Positions 1-11,303 of a DNA stretch of 64,000 nt are shown here, one piece after another. The position numbers and the translations under genes are program-made. Below the pieces are notes generated by a model that was given only the letters and a program-made list of their open reading frames with translations, searched no databases and was not told the origin of the DNA. Position 1 is the stretch's first letter, and each line of letters starts with the position of its first letter. Source of the DNA: Undaria pinnatifida (taxonomy: Eukaryota; Sar; Phaeophyceae; Laminariales; Alariaceae); contig JABAKD010000021.1 in NCBI GenBank assembly GCA_012845835.1, forward strand, positions 9,094,006-9,158,005, given 5' to 3'.

Positions 1-223
1 TGTTTCATTTTTTCTGTGCTCGATCTAGACGTGCTCATGACCGCGAGCTGATATATATTTATCGAGAAAACACTCACTGTCAAAACACAACATATATCTT
101 TAGACCGTTTGTAGGATGCGCAAAGATAATTCCGAGGAGGGGGCCACGCTTCGACCTCCAGCTATTTAAGGATCTCCAAAAACCGGCACGTGTTGGTGGG
201 GGGGGGTATGACAGACCCACGCC

Positions 224-860
224 GATGGAGTGAGATGTGGCATATATACTGTAAAAAGTACCTAAAAGAGCACATGTTGATAACGAAGGAGCAAGAGGAC
301 AATACATGACATGGTTGCTATGACGAAAGGAACTCGCTGCAGTACGGAGACGATAAGGCACGCGCACACGGCCCTTCCTGCTGCTGCTGCTGCTGCTGCT
401 GGGCGGCAGGGTCATACACACGGCGTCGTGCTTCCCGTGATTTTTTTGGTGTCTTGTCATCATCTGTGAAGTAGGCGAAACATGTCCGTCAAAATCGATG
501 TGCGTGAAAAAAATGCCTCTGCGAATGAAATGTAAGGTTTAGTTTATATCCAACTGCTACTTCGAACGTCCCTGTATTTCCGTCCAGAACTACGCGAACA
601 TTGACCTGTGAGCTAGAGCACACCCACGCAGCCGCAGCGCAGCAAATAATGCGGTACGGTGGAGTGAGAGATGACAGGCTTCGACCAAAGCAACTCGCCG
701 CAGCATAGCGAGGACTCGACATGCACACGTACATGATGTGTCTTACTATTGCGGTGCGGCAGGGTTGTACACGTAGCGCTGAGTGCTGTCCTCATGTTGT
801 CTAGTGCCTGCCATCTGTGATGTGAGCAAAATTGCAGACAACAAACATTACCCCTGGTAT
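224..860. repeat. Diverged tandem duplication, period about 355-360 bp
   Basis: Two related blocks follow each other. AGGAACTCGCTGCAG at 328 matches AGCAACTCGCCGCAG at 689. GCGGCAGGGTCATACAC at 403 matches GCGGCAGGGTTGTACAC at 756. The 'CATCTGTGA' plus 'GCGAAA/GCAAAA' text recurs after each. The copies differ by many substitutions and small indels, so the duplication is old. No convincing protein runs through it; short ORFs on both strands differ between the copies. Confidence 0.55.
378..401. repeat. (CTG)8 microsatellite
   Basis: Eight uninterrupted CTG triplets lie in the first unit of the tandem duplication. The second unit lacks them, so the expansion followed the duplication. Confidence 0.9.
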
Positions 861-904
861 GTACGTAAACGTACTGCCTCTGTAGACTCAAATATAACGG
901 GTTG

Positions 905-1660
905 GTATACAAATAAATACGAAAAAGGATCCTATATTACCGCCAAAATTGGTGCCATCCACGGAAATGCTATGAACATGCGCATGCAGCGGCCATCGTA
1001 CAAACAACAGCCACACGCTCATGGAGTTGAAGGCTACAGCTTCTGGAGAGCTGGACTTCAGCTGGGCGGCAAGATCGTAAGCGTGGTGCTCCACGCAAAT
1101 ATAGGGAAATGTACGTGTACCCTATACGAATAGAAAATGTCGGTTTTTGATTCCAAATCTCACGTGCGTATACGGGGAAAGGGGATACGGAAATCCACCC
1201 CCCCGGGGGGACGCAATAATCAAATCGCCAGAGAGATGTAGAAACCCAATCCCGGGGCAGATGCGGAAGTACCATCTCCGGGGATGTTCCCGAAACGGGA
1301 TTTGCCTTAAGTATGACCAAGGCCAAAAGGGTATAAAAAGCTTGCCAAGCGCGACACACTGGACGGATCGCGTCCAAACCTCCGGCAAACGTAACCCCTA
1401 CGGTCGAATTGTGGCGACCGTGAGGTTTCGGGCAAAGGTGCGGGCACGGAAAGGTGTGCGCCCGAAGAAAAAATAAATAAAGCAAATTATACGTAACATT
1501 CAAAATTATACGTATACATATACAGCGCGCCCAATCAACAATAACACACTCATCTTTACGTTTGTCGCAGGTATCGTTGCCTCCAATAAGCAGCTCTTGT
1601 TGTCTTTGGTAGCCATCGATCGACGTCCAAAACACGCGGTCTCCTGTACGTCTTTATTTT
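905..1660. other. No recognisable gene; promoter-like text
   Basis: No conserved domain was seen in any frame. The stretch has a TATA-like GTATAAAAAG at 1331-1340 and AAATAAATAAA-like sequence near 1471, spaced as in an LTR or a small transcription unit. No partner LTR was found in the window. A 221-codon minus-strand open frame covers the region but shows no recognisable motif. Confidence 0.3.
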
Positions 1661-1664
1661 GCGT

Positions 1665-3010
1665 GGAAGTTCATGAAAGCTTTTGTGTCCATGGAAGCTT
1701 CCATGCCTTCTATGAAAGCATCCATGGACAAAATTTTCCGGGAACTCCCATGGAAGAAGCTTCCGCGGAAGATTCCACGGAAGTAGTGGAAGATGCCGCG
1801 GATGTCACTTCTACGGAAGCTTCCACGGAAGATTTTACGAAAGCTTCCACTTCCACGAGAGCTTCAACGGAAGATTCCGTGGAAGTAGAGGAAGATGTCG
1901 CGGATGTCACTTCCACGGAAGCTTCCAAGGAAGCCTTTACGAAAGCTTCAACTTTCACGAAAGCTTCCACGGTAAGCTACCACGAAAGCTTCCAAGGATT
2001 AGAAAAATCCCGCAAAAGCACTTCCACGGATTTCAGGTTTTAGTTTCATTGAAGCAACCGATAGTTTCCACGGAAGGTCGGAACTTCAGCGGCTTCCACG
2101 AAACGTTGGAAGCCACATCCACGGAATTTTACGTTTTACTTCCATGGAAGCTGCCGCAGCTTCCACGGAATCCCAGCGGCTTCCACGACAGCTCCAACGG
2201 ATATATTTGTGTTGTACACTGCTGTGCCTCCGGTACAGCTAATACTTTTTTGACAAAATAATTTACGCACACTGTGTACGAGACGAAGGGGGTTTCACCG
2301 CACATTAGTTGTTGCATTTCGTCGGATTAGGGTTAGGGTTACGTTTAGGGTGTAAACGATTTTAAGAGTATGCCAACCAAATGCCGGAAACTTTCACAGA
2401 CGCTTTCGTGGCAGTATTCTTTCACGGGGGCTATCGCGGAAGCTTTCATTGGATTGTTTTTAAATATTCCGTGGAGTTTTTTTATTATTATTATTTCTTC
2501 TACTTGTTTTTTTACTTCCACGGAAGCCTCCGTGAAAGCTTTCGTGGAAGCAAATTTACCCTGACGAAAGCTTCCGTCAAACCTCCCGTCAAAGCTTCCG
2601 CCAAAGCTTCCGTGCAAGCAAATATATTTCCACGAAAACTTCCGTGGAAGCAAAATTTCTTCCAAGAAAGCTTCCGTGAGAGATTTCGTGAAAGTTACCG
2701 TGGAAGCAAATTTACTTCCACGAAAGCTTCCGCGAAATGTCCTGTGAAAGCTTCCGTGAAAGATTCAGTGGAAGCGATTTTATTTCCACGAAAGCCTCCG
2801 TGGAAGTTTCTATGGGATCTTTCGTGGAAGCTTTCACCGAAGCCTGCGTGGAAGTTACTCCCGTGGAAGCCTCAACCAGAACCTTCCGTGGAAGTTACTT
2901 CCACGGTAGCTTCCACAGCTTCCATGAAAGCTTTCATGGAAGCGATGAAAGCTTCCGTGGATGCCGTGGAAGCTTCACGATGAAAGATTCCATGCAAGCT
3001 ATCATGAACT
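1665..3010. repeat. Degenerate GAAGCTTCC / TTCCACGGAAGC minisatellite
   Basis: A dyad-symmetric 9-mer GAAGCTTCC and its variants (TTCCACGGAAGC, GAAAGCTTCCGTGGAAGC) recur throughout, mostly at spacings of 9, 12, 15, 18 or 21 bases. HindIII-like AAGCTT cores are very frequent. Because spacings are mostly multiples of three, several frames stay open for up to 200 codons and read as low-complexity strings such as TEASTEDFTKAST or GSFHESF. These shift frame along the array, which argues against a real protein. A telomere-like tract interrupts it near 2330. Confidence 0.85.
2326..2350. repeat. Interstitial telomere-like tract (TTAGGG)
   Basis: The sequence reads ATTAGGGTTAGGGTT, then ACG, then TTTAGGG: two full TTAGGG units plus degenerate ones. 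TTAGGG is the telomere repeat reported for brown algae. The tract lies in a gap of the GAAGCTTCC minisatellite. It could be a repaired break or a subtelomeric remnant, but it is short enough to be chance. Confidence 0.45.
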
Positions 3011-3289
3011 TCCACCTAAACTGCAGATAGTGCAGGTGGCCCAAAAAACGATTGGTCTTTCAGTGTTCTCGTACGCAACACGCCTGACAACATACTACTC
3101 GATGCTGGATACCAGGTTCCTATTGCAAGCGACATCCACGTGTCGTCCTATTGCATTATAAATATATCGATTACCAAGTGATCTCCAGTGCCACGTGAAG
3201 TGTTATGTATGCCGCCTCTTTCGAGAGACCCCAAACATACAGATTAATAATTCAATGACCTTTTTTGGATGACACTACATACCTATCTT

Positions 3290-4040
3290 AAGAAGAATAG
3301 CCAATGGTAGCATTCTCGCTGAAGTGGTCAAGTCATGTAGACATCGATCGACAATGTCACATACCTATGCGAAGGACCACAGTCCTCTTGTACTAACAAG
3401 TTTCGATATGTCGGTAAATGAAAAGGCACCGATCGACTATTATTGTCACACTGATTCGAAGAACACTAGAATCTGTCGCACCAATTTCTCTGAACCAATA
3501 CCTACCATGTATTATGAGAGTAACATGAGAGCAATATGCCCCATTGTGGCTAAATATATCTATATGGGTCAAAGTCTTAGATATCGAGATATACAATTTG
3601 AAGTTCCTACCACAAGTCCAACAGGCTATTGAACAAATCCCTCTGAACATATTGCCATGATCAATAGGTATCGAAACAAAACTTTACGTGTACCTATCCC
3701 GGGAACTATTGCCTATTGTACAAATCTTTCTGGACCAATTACTGGCTTAAGGGGTAGGCATTGATAGACAAACGTATGTCTATCCCAAGTGCATTAGTCT
3801 ATTGCACAAAATTTTTCGAACCTATTGAACCCATAGACTAAATAAGTATCGATAGACGATTTCGAATACCTATCCCAAACACAACATCCCACGGAAGAAA
3901 TCAGGCTGAACCTATTGGTCGAAACAATAGGTATCGATGGATGGTTTGGACCCCCTCTTGCAAAGAGCAATAGGTATCGGTATGCTATACACCATCCTAC
4001 TGAAACACTAACATGTAGTCTTATTCAATAGGTTCCTGTC
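3290..4040. repeat. Degenerate AATAGGTATCGATAGAC-type tandem repeats
   Basis: Blocks containing 'AATAGGTATCGATAGAC', 'CACCTATCCC' and 'CTATTGCACAAAT..TTCTGAACCTATTG' recur several times at roughly 80-110 bp, with heavy divergence. Examples lie around 3660-3760, 3830-3880 and 3930-3990. There is no coding potential beyond short open frames. Confidence 0.5.
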
Positions 4041-7040
4041 CGGGGTGTCGTCGCCTACATGCATATGCGAGATTTTCTACCAAAACAAAACAAGCTATGT
4101 GCAGTCGATGCAGATTCTATATATTGAATACAGGAAAGTGCATCTCGTCTGTCCTTAATCTAACAACCCCTATGCCAGGCCCCAGGCACCTGGTAGCAGA
4201 TACCAGGTGTATCAGGAGGGCTTCAATCACAGGTGTGGTCCCTGACAACACCTCATACGGCGTAAACGATTGCTAGACACTCCCGCGCTGCCAATTTTGT
4301 TTGGTACTTGGACGCAGACCGACACCCTGGAAATATCCTCGTGAAAAAGGCAAACAACCTCCCCAACACGAGGCCGAGTAGTGCACTGATGCACAACGAT
4401 AATACCCTGGAGACAAGTAACAGCCTCACATGTTGAGGTCCAGCGGCGACGACGAGCAACGCAGACTCGGGTTGCGCAGTGCGGATCGCCTCCTCTAACT
4501 CAGGGACCCAACTTCATCCACCATATATTATCAATAGCCCTTGCATTAGTCTACACCTAACGTACTCACTGATGTACCCTCTAACAGCTGCCGATCATCA
4601 CTCTCCTGCCCAGCCTCCTTGCACGTACAGCCAAAGAAACGGGTTTCCCTTCCCCACCCCCCTTGATGCAGACGCCTCCGCCAGTTGTATAAAACTGGAA
4701 CCAAAAAATATATAAAATATTCAAAAGGGACGTCACCCAATTTGTTTGTGGTGCGTGGGCTTGTGTCTGTCGAAACAGGAATAAGAAAGGGAAACCCACT
4801 CAGCACAAAGAGGGAAAACAACGGCGCTAGCATCTAGTACAGTGCACTTACGTTCTCCCTTTCCCGGGGAGCGCGGGGAAGTTCATCCTTAGTTAAGCCC
4901 TCGCTTCTGCGTTGCTCCTCGGCAACTGTCGACCTGAACAGGTGAGTCTCAAATTGGAACTTGTTTCCAGGCCACACCACAGCAACGACGCAGCAGCGAC
5001 ACCCTAGGTAGCAATACACTATATTGTACTCTTTGTTGTTAATTGCATGCTGTGTGTAGTTGTTTACTTTCTTACTATTAATAAAGATGTTTTGACCGGG
5101 TCTTTACAAGGCAACTCTACTGCGATGGCAGACCGTATATGTAGAACACGCAGTTATGATGGTATTTGATGAAAATATTTCAAGGACGTCACGTTAGTTG
5201 GACGAATTTCTGAACACTCATCTTTCTTTGCAAACTGCATATGATATACTTTGCGAGAGACAAACAGGCGATGAATTGGCATGCGACCTCGTGACGGGAG
5301 CATGTAATGTGTAGAACGCGTACTACTTTTTTTCGTGTACATGTGTGGGTTGCCCTTAACTCGCCTGCTGAGTCTACGTAACTTCGGTCCTGGTACGTAC
5401 GAGGTACGTACAGGTGCGTTTTTTCGTGCTTCGTTTCGCATCTAGACCAGAGTGTTTGCGAGAAACGTGCTTCAGAAAAGTGCTCTCCCTCTGCTAAAAA
5501 ACGTGAATTCTCTTCCCACCATGATTTCAGTGTGTTTGCAGTTGGAAGTAACCAAAATCCTGCAGCGACGCTTACAAAATTTGGAGGGGGTGTGGGGTTG
5601 TGCAGCAACAAAACAAATAAAATAGATATAAGTGTGGACGGTAGTCCCTTCGCAGGTTTCTCTTTTTCAGATGAAGGTGTTAGTGTGGAGACACACCGAG
5701 GTGGGTTATGTGCGCAACCGCACGCTTGAGGGTCAACCATGAGGGAACACATCGGAGTCTGCCTCAAGGAGCCAGGATGATCTTGAAGGATTATAGTGAT
5801 AAGGAGGCGGTACAATCTAGGGAATAGGGTCTTGTATCCCCAGAAGCACTAGAAACAAATCTAAAAAGTAGCGTACCAGGTACTGGTAGCGACCGCAGCC
5901 AAGCAACGGCAGAGGAGGCAGGGTTCACCGCTATGCCGCCGCCGTCATCCCACTACAGCCAGCAGCAGCACTGCTAGCGGCAGCAAGCGGCAGCATCCGC
6001 TTCAGCAATAATAACGAGGAACACCAGCACTGGCACCGGCGACAGCAAGAGCTTTTTTCCCCCTTTTTCTGATTTTGGGACGCCGGCTTCGCATTGTTCT
6101 CGTCGTGTCCCGCTGTGCTCAGCGTACGCCACCACCGTGCAGGTGTGCCCTACTACGATCACGGCCGGGCCCGACATTTAGACCGCGGCGGCCTCACACC
6201 CCGCACCTGCTGATGCTGCTGCAGCTGCTGCTGCGATGTCGGTGTGGATTAATATTGAATTTTTACACGAGCTGTGCCCTTGTGTCTCGGTCTATGATAC
6301 GAGCATAGAGCACGAAACCGCGTACGAGTGGCCGACGCATTCTCCACGACACCAACCGGGCGAAAGTGTACCGTGGTAATAGCGACCCGCTGGCACACCC
6401 CAACACCGCTCATCCGCGGTATACTCTAGCTACACCTCTCGAGTCTGTCCTCTCAGCGGCTCCTGTAGTGTGTCGACACAGCACTGCTGTGAGCACAATC
6501 AGCAGGCAGCTAGTCGTGGTCGGTGCCCTGGCCAGGCAAGGAAGATGCTCCGTGCCTAGTTATTTGAACTGCGTCGGACAAATGCTCGGTGTGCTGTAGA
6601 CCAATACAACGGAGAGCCGAAATAGTACCGAGATTTTGGCCAACAACTACCTTTGCTGAATCACATTTTTGGCTCAAGTTTAGCAAAGTACCGGACTTCC
6701 TACCCCTTGGGGGATTTTCGAAGTTTTTTTTTCAGGTAAAACGATTTCGCAACATCTTGTTTGTGTCGTTTTTTCTCTTTCCGTATTTTTTTTTCAACTC
6801 TTCAGATTGATATCCGTATGTGCATTACTTGGTTTCCTTGGTGCCACGTGGCTTCGAGCCTAGAAACGTGTGTAACAGTATGTGCATGATACGTACGTTC
6901 GCTGGCCTGCGATTTCACATTAACGTTTTTGCGTACAAATTGCTTCAGGTATAGTCTAATATTTACCTGTTCCACTTTTTTTTCTTCTATTTACCAGGTA
7001 CCTGGTATGTATTTCATGGGGTGTTCTTCAACCCAAGATA
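4041..7040. other. No recognisable gene; short palindromes
   Basis: No domain was recognised in six frames. The longest open frame is 208 codons on the minus strand (5189-5815) without a known motif. TACCAGGT palindromes occur three times: an inverted pair CACCTGGTA/TACCAGGTG near 4188-4211, TACCAGGTACTGGTA near 5876, and the perfect 14-mer ACCAGGTACCTGGT near 6996. CAG/GCAGC-rich text occurs at 5940-6000 and 6210-6235. Confidence 0.35.
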
Positions 7041-7047
7041 GCCGATC

Positions 7048-7120
7048 GGCCGGGTAGTGTAGTGATTACACTCGAATACTACTAAGGTTGGTGTCAGGGG
7101 TTCAAATCTCGGTATGGAGA
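7048..7120 (+). mobile_element. tRNA-derived SINE-like head
   Basis: An internal Pol III promoter pair is visible. The A-box-like TAGTGTAGTGATTACAC is at 7055-7071 and the B-box-like GGTTCAAATCT is at 7099-7109, with spacing typical of a tRNA. The D-arm text resembles tRNA-Asp/Glu-like 'GTAGTGTAGTGGTTA'. The acceptor and T stems do not pair well and the anticodon arm is degenerate, so this is not a functional tRNA gene. A SINE head is the simplest reading. The body may run to about 7310, where a PG repeat begins. A second copy was not identified. Confidence 0.5.
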
Positions 7121-7315
7121 TTGAGACACCAACTGCCGAGAGCGCATATTGGCGTGGGTAAGCACAACTTGACTCCAGTCGATGAGAGGGAAAAATGCGG
7201 TACCCATTTTGACATAAAATGAAAGCGCACACCGTAGTTTCTGGAGAGGGGAGACGATGGCCCCGCCTGTGAGTTTTTTTTTCGTCTAGGAGGAAAGGAG
7301 AAAAAAAGATTGTCA

Positions 7316-7729
7316 ACATAATAGTTTCCACGCACAAATTGAACTGCCCCACCCGTCCCCTCCCCCCCCTTCCCCCCTCCCGCCCCCGTTTTGATTAAAA
7401 TCAGGCCCCCACGTTCTTACAAACTCCGCCCTCCCCTCACCGGATATTCGACTTACAGGATTCACTTGATAAACTGATGCATTTACTTCCACAGCTGTTA
7501 GATTTTGTCCCCCTCAGAAACGGGTTTTATAGTTTCCGCGCACAGACTGCCTAACATCACCCTGTTGACCCTGATAGCTACACTGTAGTTGCAAGGAGAG
7601 TCGCCGACCTATATCCTTAATGAGGACACACAACCCGTAATACGCGCGATCGGAGTATCTCACACAGCTCGCAAAGATGAGTTCCGACAAAATCTTCGAT
7701 CTCACAGCTGGAGTGTATTTTAATTTTTA
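7316..7729 (-). repeat. PG dispersed repeat, copy 1
   Basis: This block of about 410 bp is closely matched, in the same orientation, at 61,427-61,831. It is matched in reverse complement at 30,884-31,230. Shared landmarks include GTTTCCACGCACAAATTG, a C-rich tract, CAGGATTCACTTGATAAACTG, the box GTTTCCGCGCACA, CTACACTGTAGTTG and AACCCGTAATACGCGCGATC. The minus strand is taken as the sense used for the array at 31-36 kb, where the C tract reads as poly-G. No ORF is conserved among the copies. Confidence 0.85.
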
Positions 7730-10700
7730 GAGTATACGGGATGAGCAAAAAGATGCAGAAATGGTGACTAAAGCCTGTCCTGTGACCACGGGCTTGATAA
7801 TGCGAGTTCATGCGAGAACAACGATGTGGCCGCGATTGAGAAGAGTCGAGCTAACACTGTACGTAAACGACCGATTACAACTCTGCGTCAGAAACTCCTG
7901 ACACCCTGCTCGTGTGTCGGTATCTCCGGTGGTGTGAAGGACTAGCTTGATTCATCAGAGTCTGAATTTTTTGCAGAGAGTAGAGTCGCCGTGGACACAG
8001 CCTGGGTCGCCTTTGTCCTCCGAATCCCACTTTGTCGTGTGTGGAAGGCAAACGGACGGCTGACTAAACACGCCGCCTGCTACTGCTACTGCTGTAGCTA
8101 CAGCTTTGCGGTTTTCTCGGAGCTCGCCAGAAGCACTGCAATACGTACTTGATGTCGTCATGGTTTATCTCACAACGCACGCTTCTGCTGTGCGAGAGTG
8201 CCGCGGTCGACACTCTCTCTGCTTGCGCTTCACCTACCGATCGACGCCCTATTACAAGGTTTTTGGGTGTATGCCTCGATAAAGACATAATTATTTATTG
8301 CTTGCCCTAGCCACAGACTGCAGCAGCAGCGGCACCAGGATGGCAGTTCTCGTCAACAGCGGGGTAGGTGGCAGTACATTCTAGATGTCGTGTCTTTGCG
8401 ATTGTTTTTCCGCCTAACAGACGCTGTGTTGTATCTTGTTATATGCAAGCTACGCTGCCGGCGTATTATTTCCGCATAAATTGGTTCGAAGCGCCGGAAA
8501 TCCTTTACTTTGAATGGAATGATGTAAGTCCTTCGAGATATTTTTAAATGTTGTAGTCTATATTTCGTCTATCAGAGACATTTCGAATTACTAGGAATTT
8601 GTAACTTAAGCACAACCTGATATTAGGCTGGCGGGCGTCATACATCGAGGATCTGCTAACAACGGTGTTCTCGTTGCCGTAGTATGTCATCAGTACTATG
8701 TTAGATTATCAGTTGCATGTATTGCCGTACATTCGGATGTATCAGGTAGCTGTTTTACAGACGAGATGCTTACGCAAATATAATGCGTGGACGGCGAAGC
8801 AACCCCCCGCAATCAGCCCACGTGAGAAGGGGGGCCGTGATTCATCACCAGGCGCTCCCTGTTAAGCATTTGCCGCTCTGACTGCTATGTCTTGCTATAT
8901 TGATATTCTCGGAGGTCCGGCGCACGCGGTTGAAGACTTTGTACAGCGTGGCGTATACGAACAGTCTCGTACACGCCTGGTGCGGATTTGTTGCCTCTGC
9001 AGGACAAGTACAACAATACCAGTTGCAGTCTACGGTACAGCAGTACCAGTGGAAGAGGGCACGGACAGCCTTTAACTTTGCTGTAGAGGCGCTGTGTATT
9101 TCGGAAGGTTCGTTGTAGTGCTGCAAAGAAGTCGTTCGTGTGTAGGTAAAACATGTTGTACAATATTGGTACTGCGGATTTTTCTTGGTCTGTGGCGTGT
9201 ATCAGCCATTGCCGTTGGTCAGGGTGCGAAAGGGATAAGCCTGTACTCGTTAAGGAAACAGTGCGACGCTGCTTCTGCCGGATCATTAAAAACATTTTTG
9301 CCGAATCACGAGAAACCTATTGTGTTGTTTCTTGGCTATTTTACCGTCAGGATATATTGGTCGATGTGTCCCCCTACAAACAAATAGGCATCAAGGGTTT
9401 ATGTGTTTTGCTTCAGCAGGAGTTCCCTATCTATTGCATATAGGTACAAGTATAGGTTCCGCGGTGATTATAGCTACGTTTACACGTGCGTTTACGTGGA
9501 TGACGACCTCAAGCCATCTCCGAGGTTTCCACTATCTTCGCTTATTATTCCCGGTGTTTCTTTGTGAACGTTGCGGATACACATTGTTTATCAATGCTTG
9601 TAATTTCCAGGTCAAGTCATACGTATTACAAGAGGATTACCCTCAGCGACCTTCTGGAAAAGCCGTGGTCTCAGCCCCCCCCCCCCTCCCACCCGTACGT
9701 GCGTGTTATATCGCTCAAAGGGTTCAGCGTTCCCACTCTTCAGTTTTTTTTTCTCGTCGTTTTTCGTTGAATTTTGCTAACATGCGCTTCACGCCAGCCC
9801 AGTTTTTTACGCGAAATCAAGTGCCGACGAGCTCGAGTAGTATGCCGGGAGGACTCGAACCGGCATCATTGACTTCGATCGGGACGATAAGAACACCTAT
9901 TAAATCACATTCCACACGGGACGAACTCACTACATCAGTTGTCTTGGTCACCTTTTCCGTGTAAGCAGTTTTTGTAGTGTCCAGGTTCCAACATTAAATT
10001 TGACGTATTCAACCCCACACCCTCCGACCCTAGGCTATAGTCGTCCGCACGCAAGTTTATGCTCGGACATCCTTGTTACACCCCACAACTTCCGGTTCGG
10101 AGCGTGCGAGGATAGAGGTTGCGCGTTTTGTCACGGTACTTTCTGAGCGACGGGGCTCGTTGACCTTCCTTGACCCAAAATCGTCGGGATAATTTAATTA
10201 TTGTTTTGTAAACTAGACCATTATGTGTGCCTTGGCCATGGATTTGGTCGTCACAAAAGCACTCTCCGGCTTACTCAAAACAACGGTGTTTATGGTGAGA
10301 GGTATGCATGTCCTCACGGGAGGAAAGAGCCCGAGAAACTAAGATGTGCACGTTCACCGCGGCGTGTGTCGTTTCGCGCGTCTGTTTTCGCTTCTGTACT
10401 GCGCAGACAATGGATCAACCGTTTTCAGCGTGCTGTGGTTTTCTAGCGCTTCTGGTAGTCCTCGTGACAAGAGTTGGAAATTATGCTTTTTCTTTCTGCT
10501 TGCCTGTACCCGTGCGGCATTGAATGGTTTTTTATGTGGATATGTGATTACCCCGCGGCCCAGTGGTTCACTTCCACATTACAGCAACAGTTGCTGCCTT
10601 CGATGTATCCTATACAACATGACGTTCCGAGACTCTTTTTTCGCTGACCACACGTCGAATCAGTATCGCCGTTTTGTCCGGAACGCGAGTACTCACGGGG

Positions 10701-11303
10701 CATGAAACCCCGAGTCTTTACCGCCAGGACGGCTCATCACCGCAAACACCTTGTTTCCCTTGGCGCCGTGCTTTGTTTTAGAAGTAAGGAGTTGAGGGAC
10801 AACGCTTCTTCGAACGATATCGCTGTTGTTCCTATTCGTTCGATACAAGCGACTTTCAGCACCACAATGGCGCAAAATCTCGGTTGCTCGTTTTTACGGG
10901 CACGCGTTTCCGAAACTTCGTATCTGCCCCCATGACCGGAAGCTCCCAAAGCAGTGAGAACAGAAGTTTTGATATTTTTTTCCCCTTTTGTTCGTTTTCT
11001 CTAACGCATGAGTATTCGGGAGCTGCAAACACCCACCAGTGGAAGCACCTAGTCAGAGCTACAGGGTACTACGTACCGCAATTGACGTAGAAATACCCAA
11101 TGCCTGTGCAGGCGGTGTTACCCTGCAATGATCTCGAGACTCCGCCGCGAAACCATATTCGTGTCACCCCCAGTAGTTGAATGTTATCATATACGGTTGG
11201 TTGCACGGCCTGATTGTGTCTCTACCCCGACTTTATCTTCGCCGCACCTCTATTTCAAGCCCGGACCAGGCGTTTTACAGCTGCTGCAGCCTTTTGGAAG
11301 AGG
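7730..11303. other. No recognisable gene; B-box hairpin at 9842-9866
   Basis: Open frames of up to 214 codons exist (9320-9964 plus strand), but no domain was recognised and codon use looks random. On the minus strand, 9851-9861 reads GGTTCGAGTCC, a perfect Pol III B-box. It sits in the loop of an ATGCCGG/CCGGCAT hairpin (9842-9848 and 9860-9866). No A-box or acceptor partner is placed correctly. The text just upstream of 11,304 (GGCGTTTTACAG) could be a splice acceptor for the next gene. Confidence 0.35.

Noticed and set aside
1597..2983. Thr/Ser/Glu-rich or Phe/His-rich proteins from the GAAGCTTCC array
   Set aside because: Different frames are open in different parts of the array and both strands are equally open, as expected for a short repeat with spacings of three.
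5189..5815. 208-codon minus-strand gene
   Set aside because: No recognisable motif, no repeat of the frame elsewhere, and flanking frames are comparably open.
7048..7120. Functional tRNA gene
   Set aside because: A- and B-boxes are present, but acceptor, anticodon and T stems do not pair adequately.
9841..9925. Functional tRNA gene on the minus strand
   Set aside because: The B-box is perfect, but the 5' acceptor strand and D arm cannot be placed at tRNA spacing.
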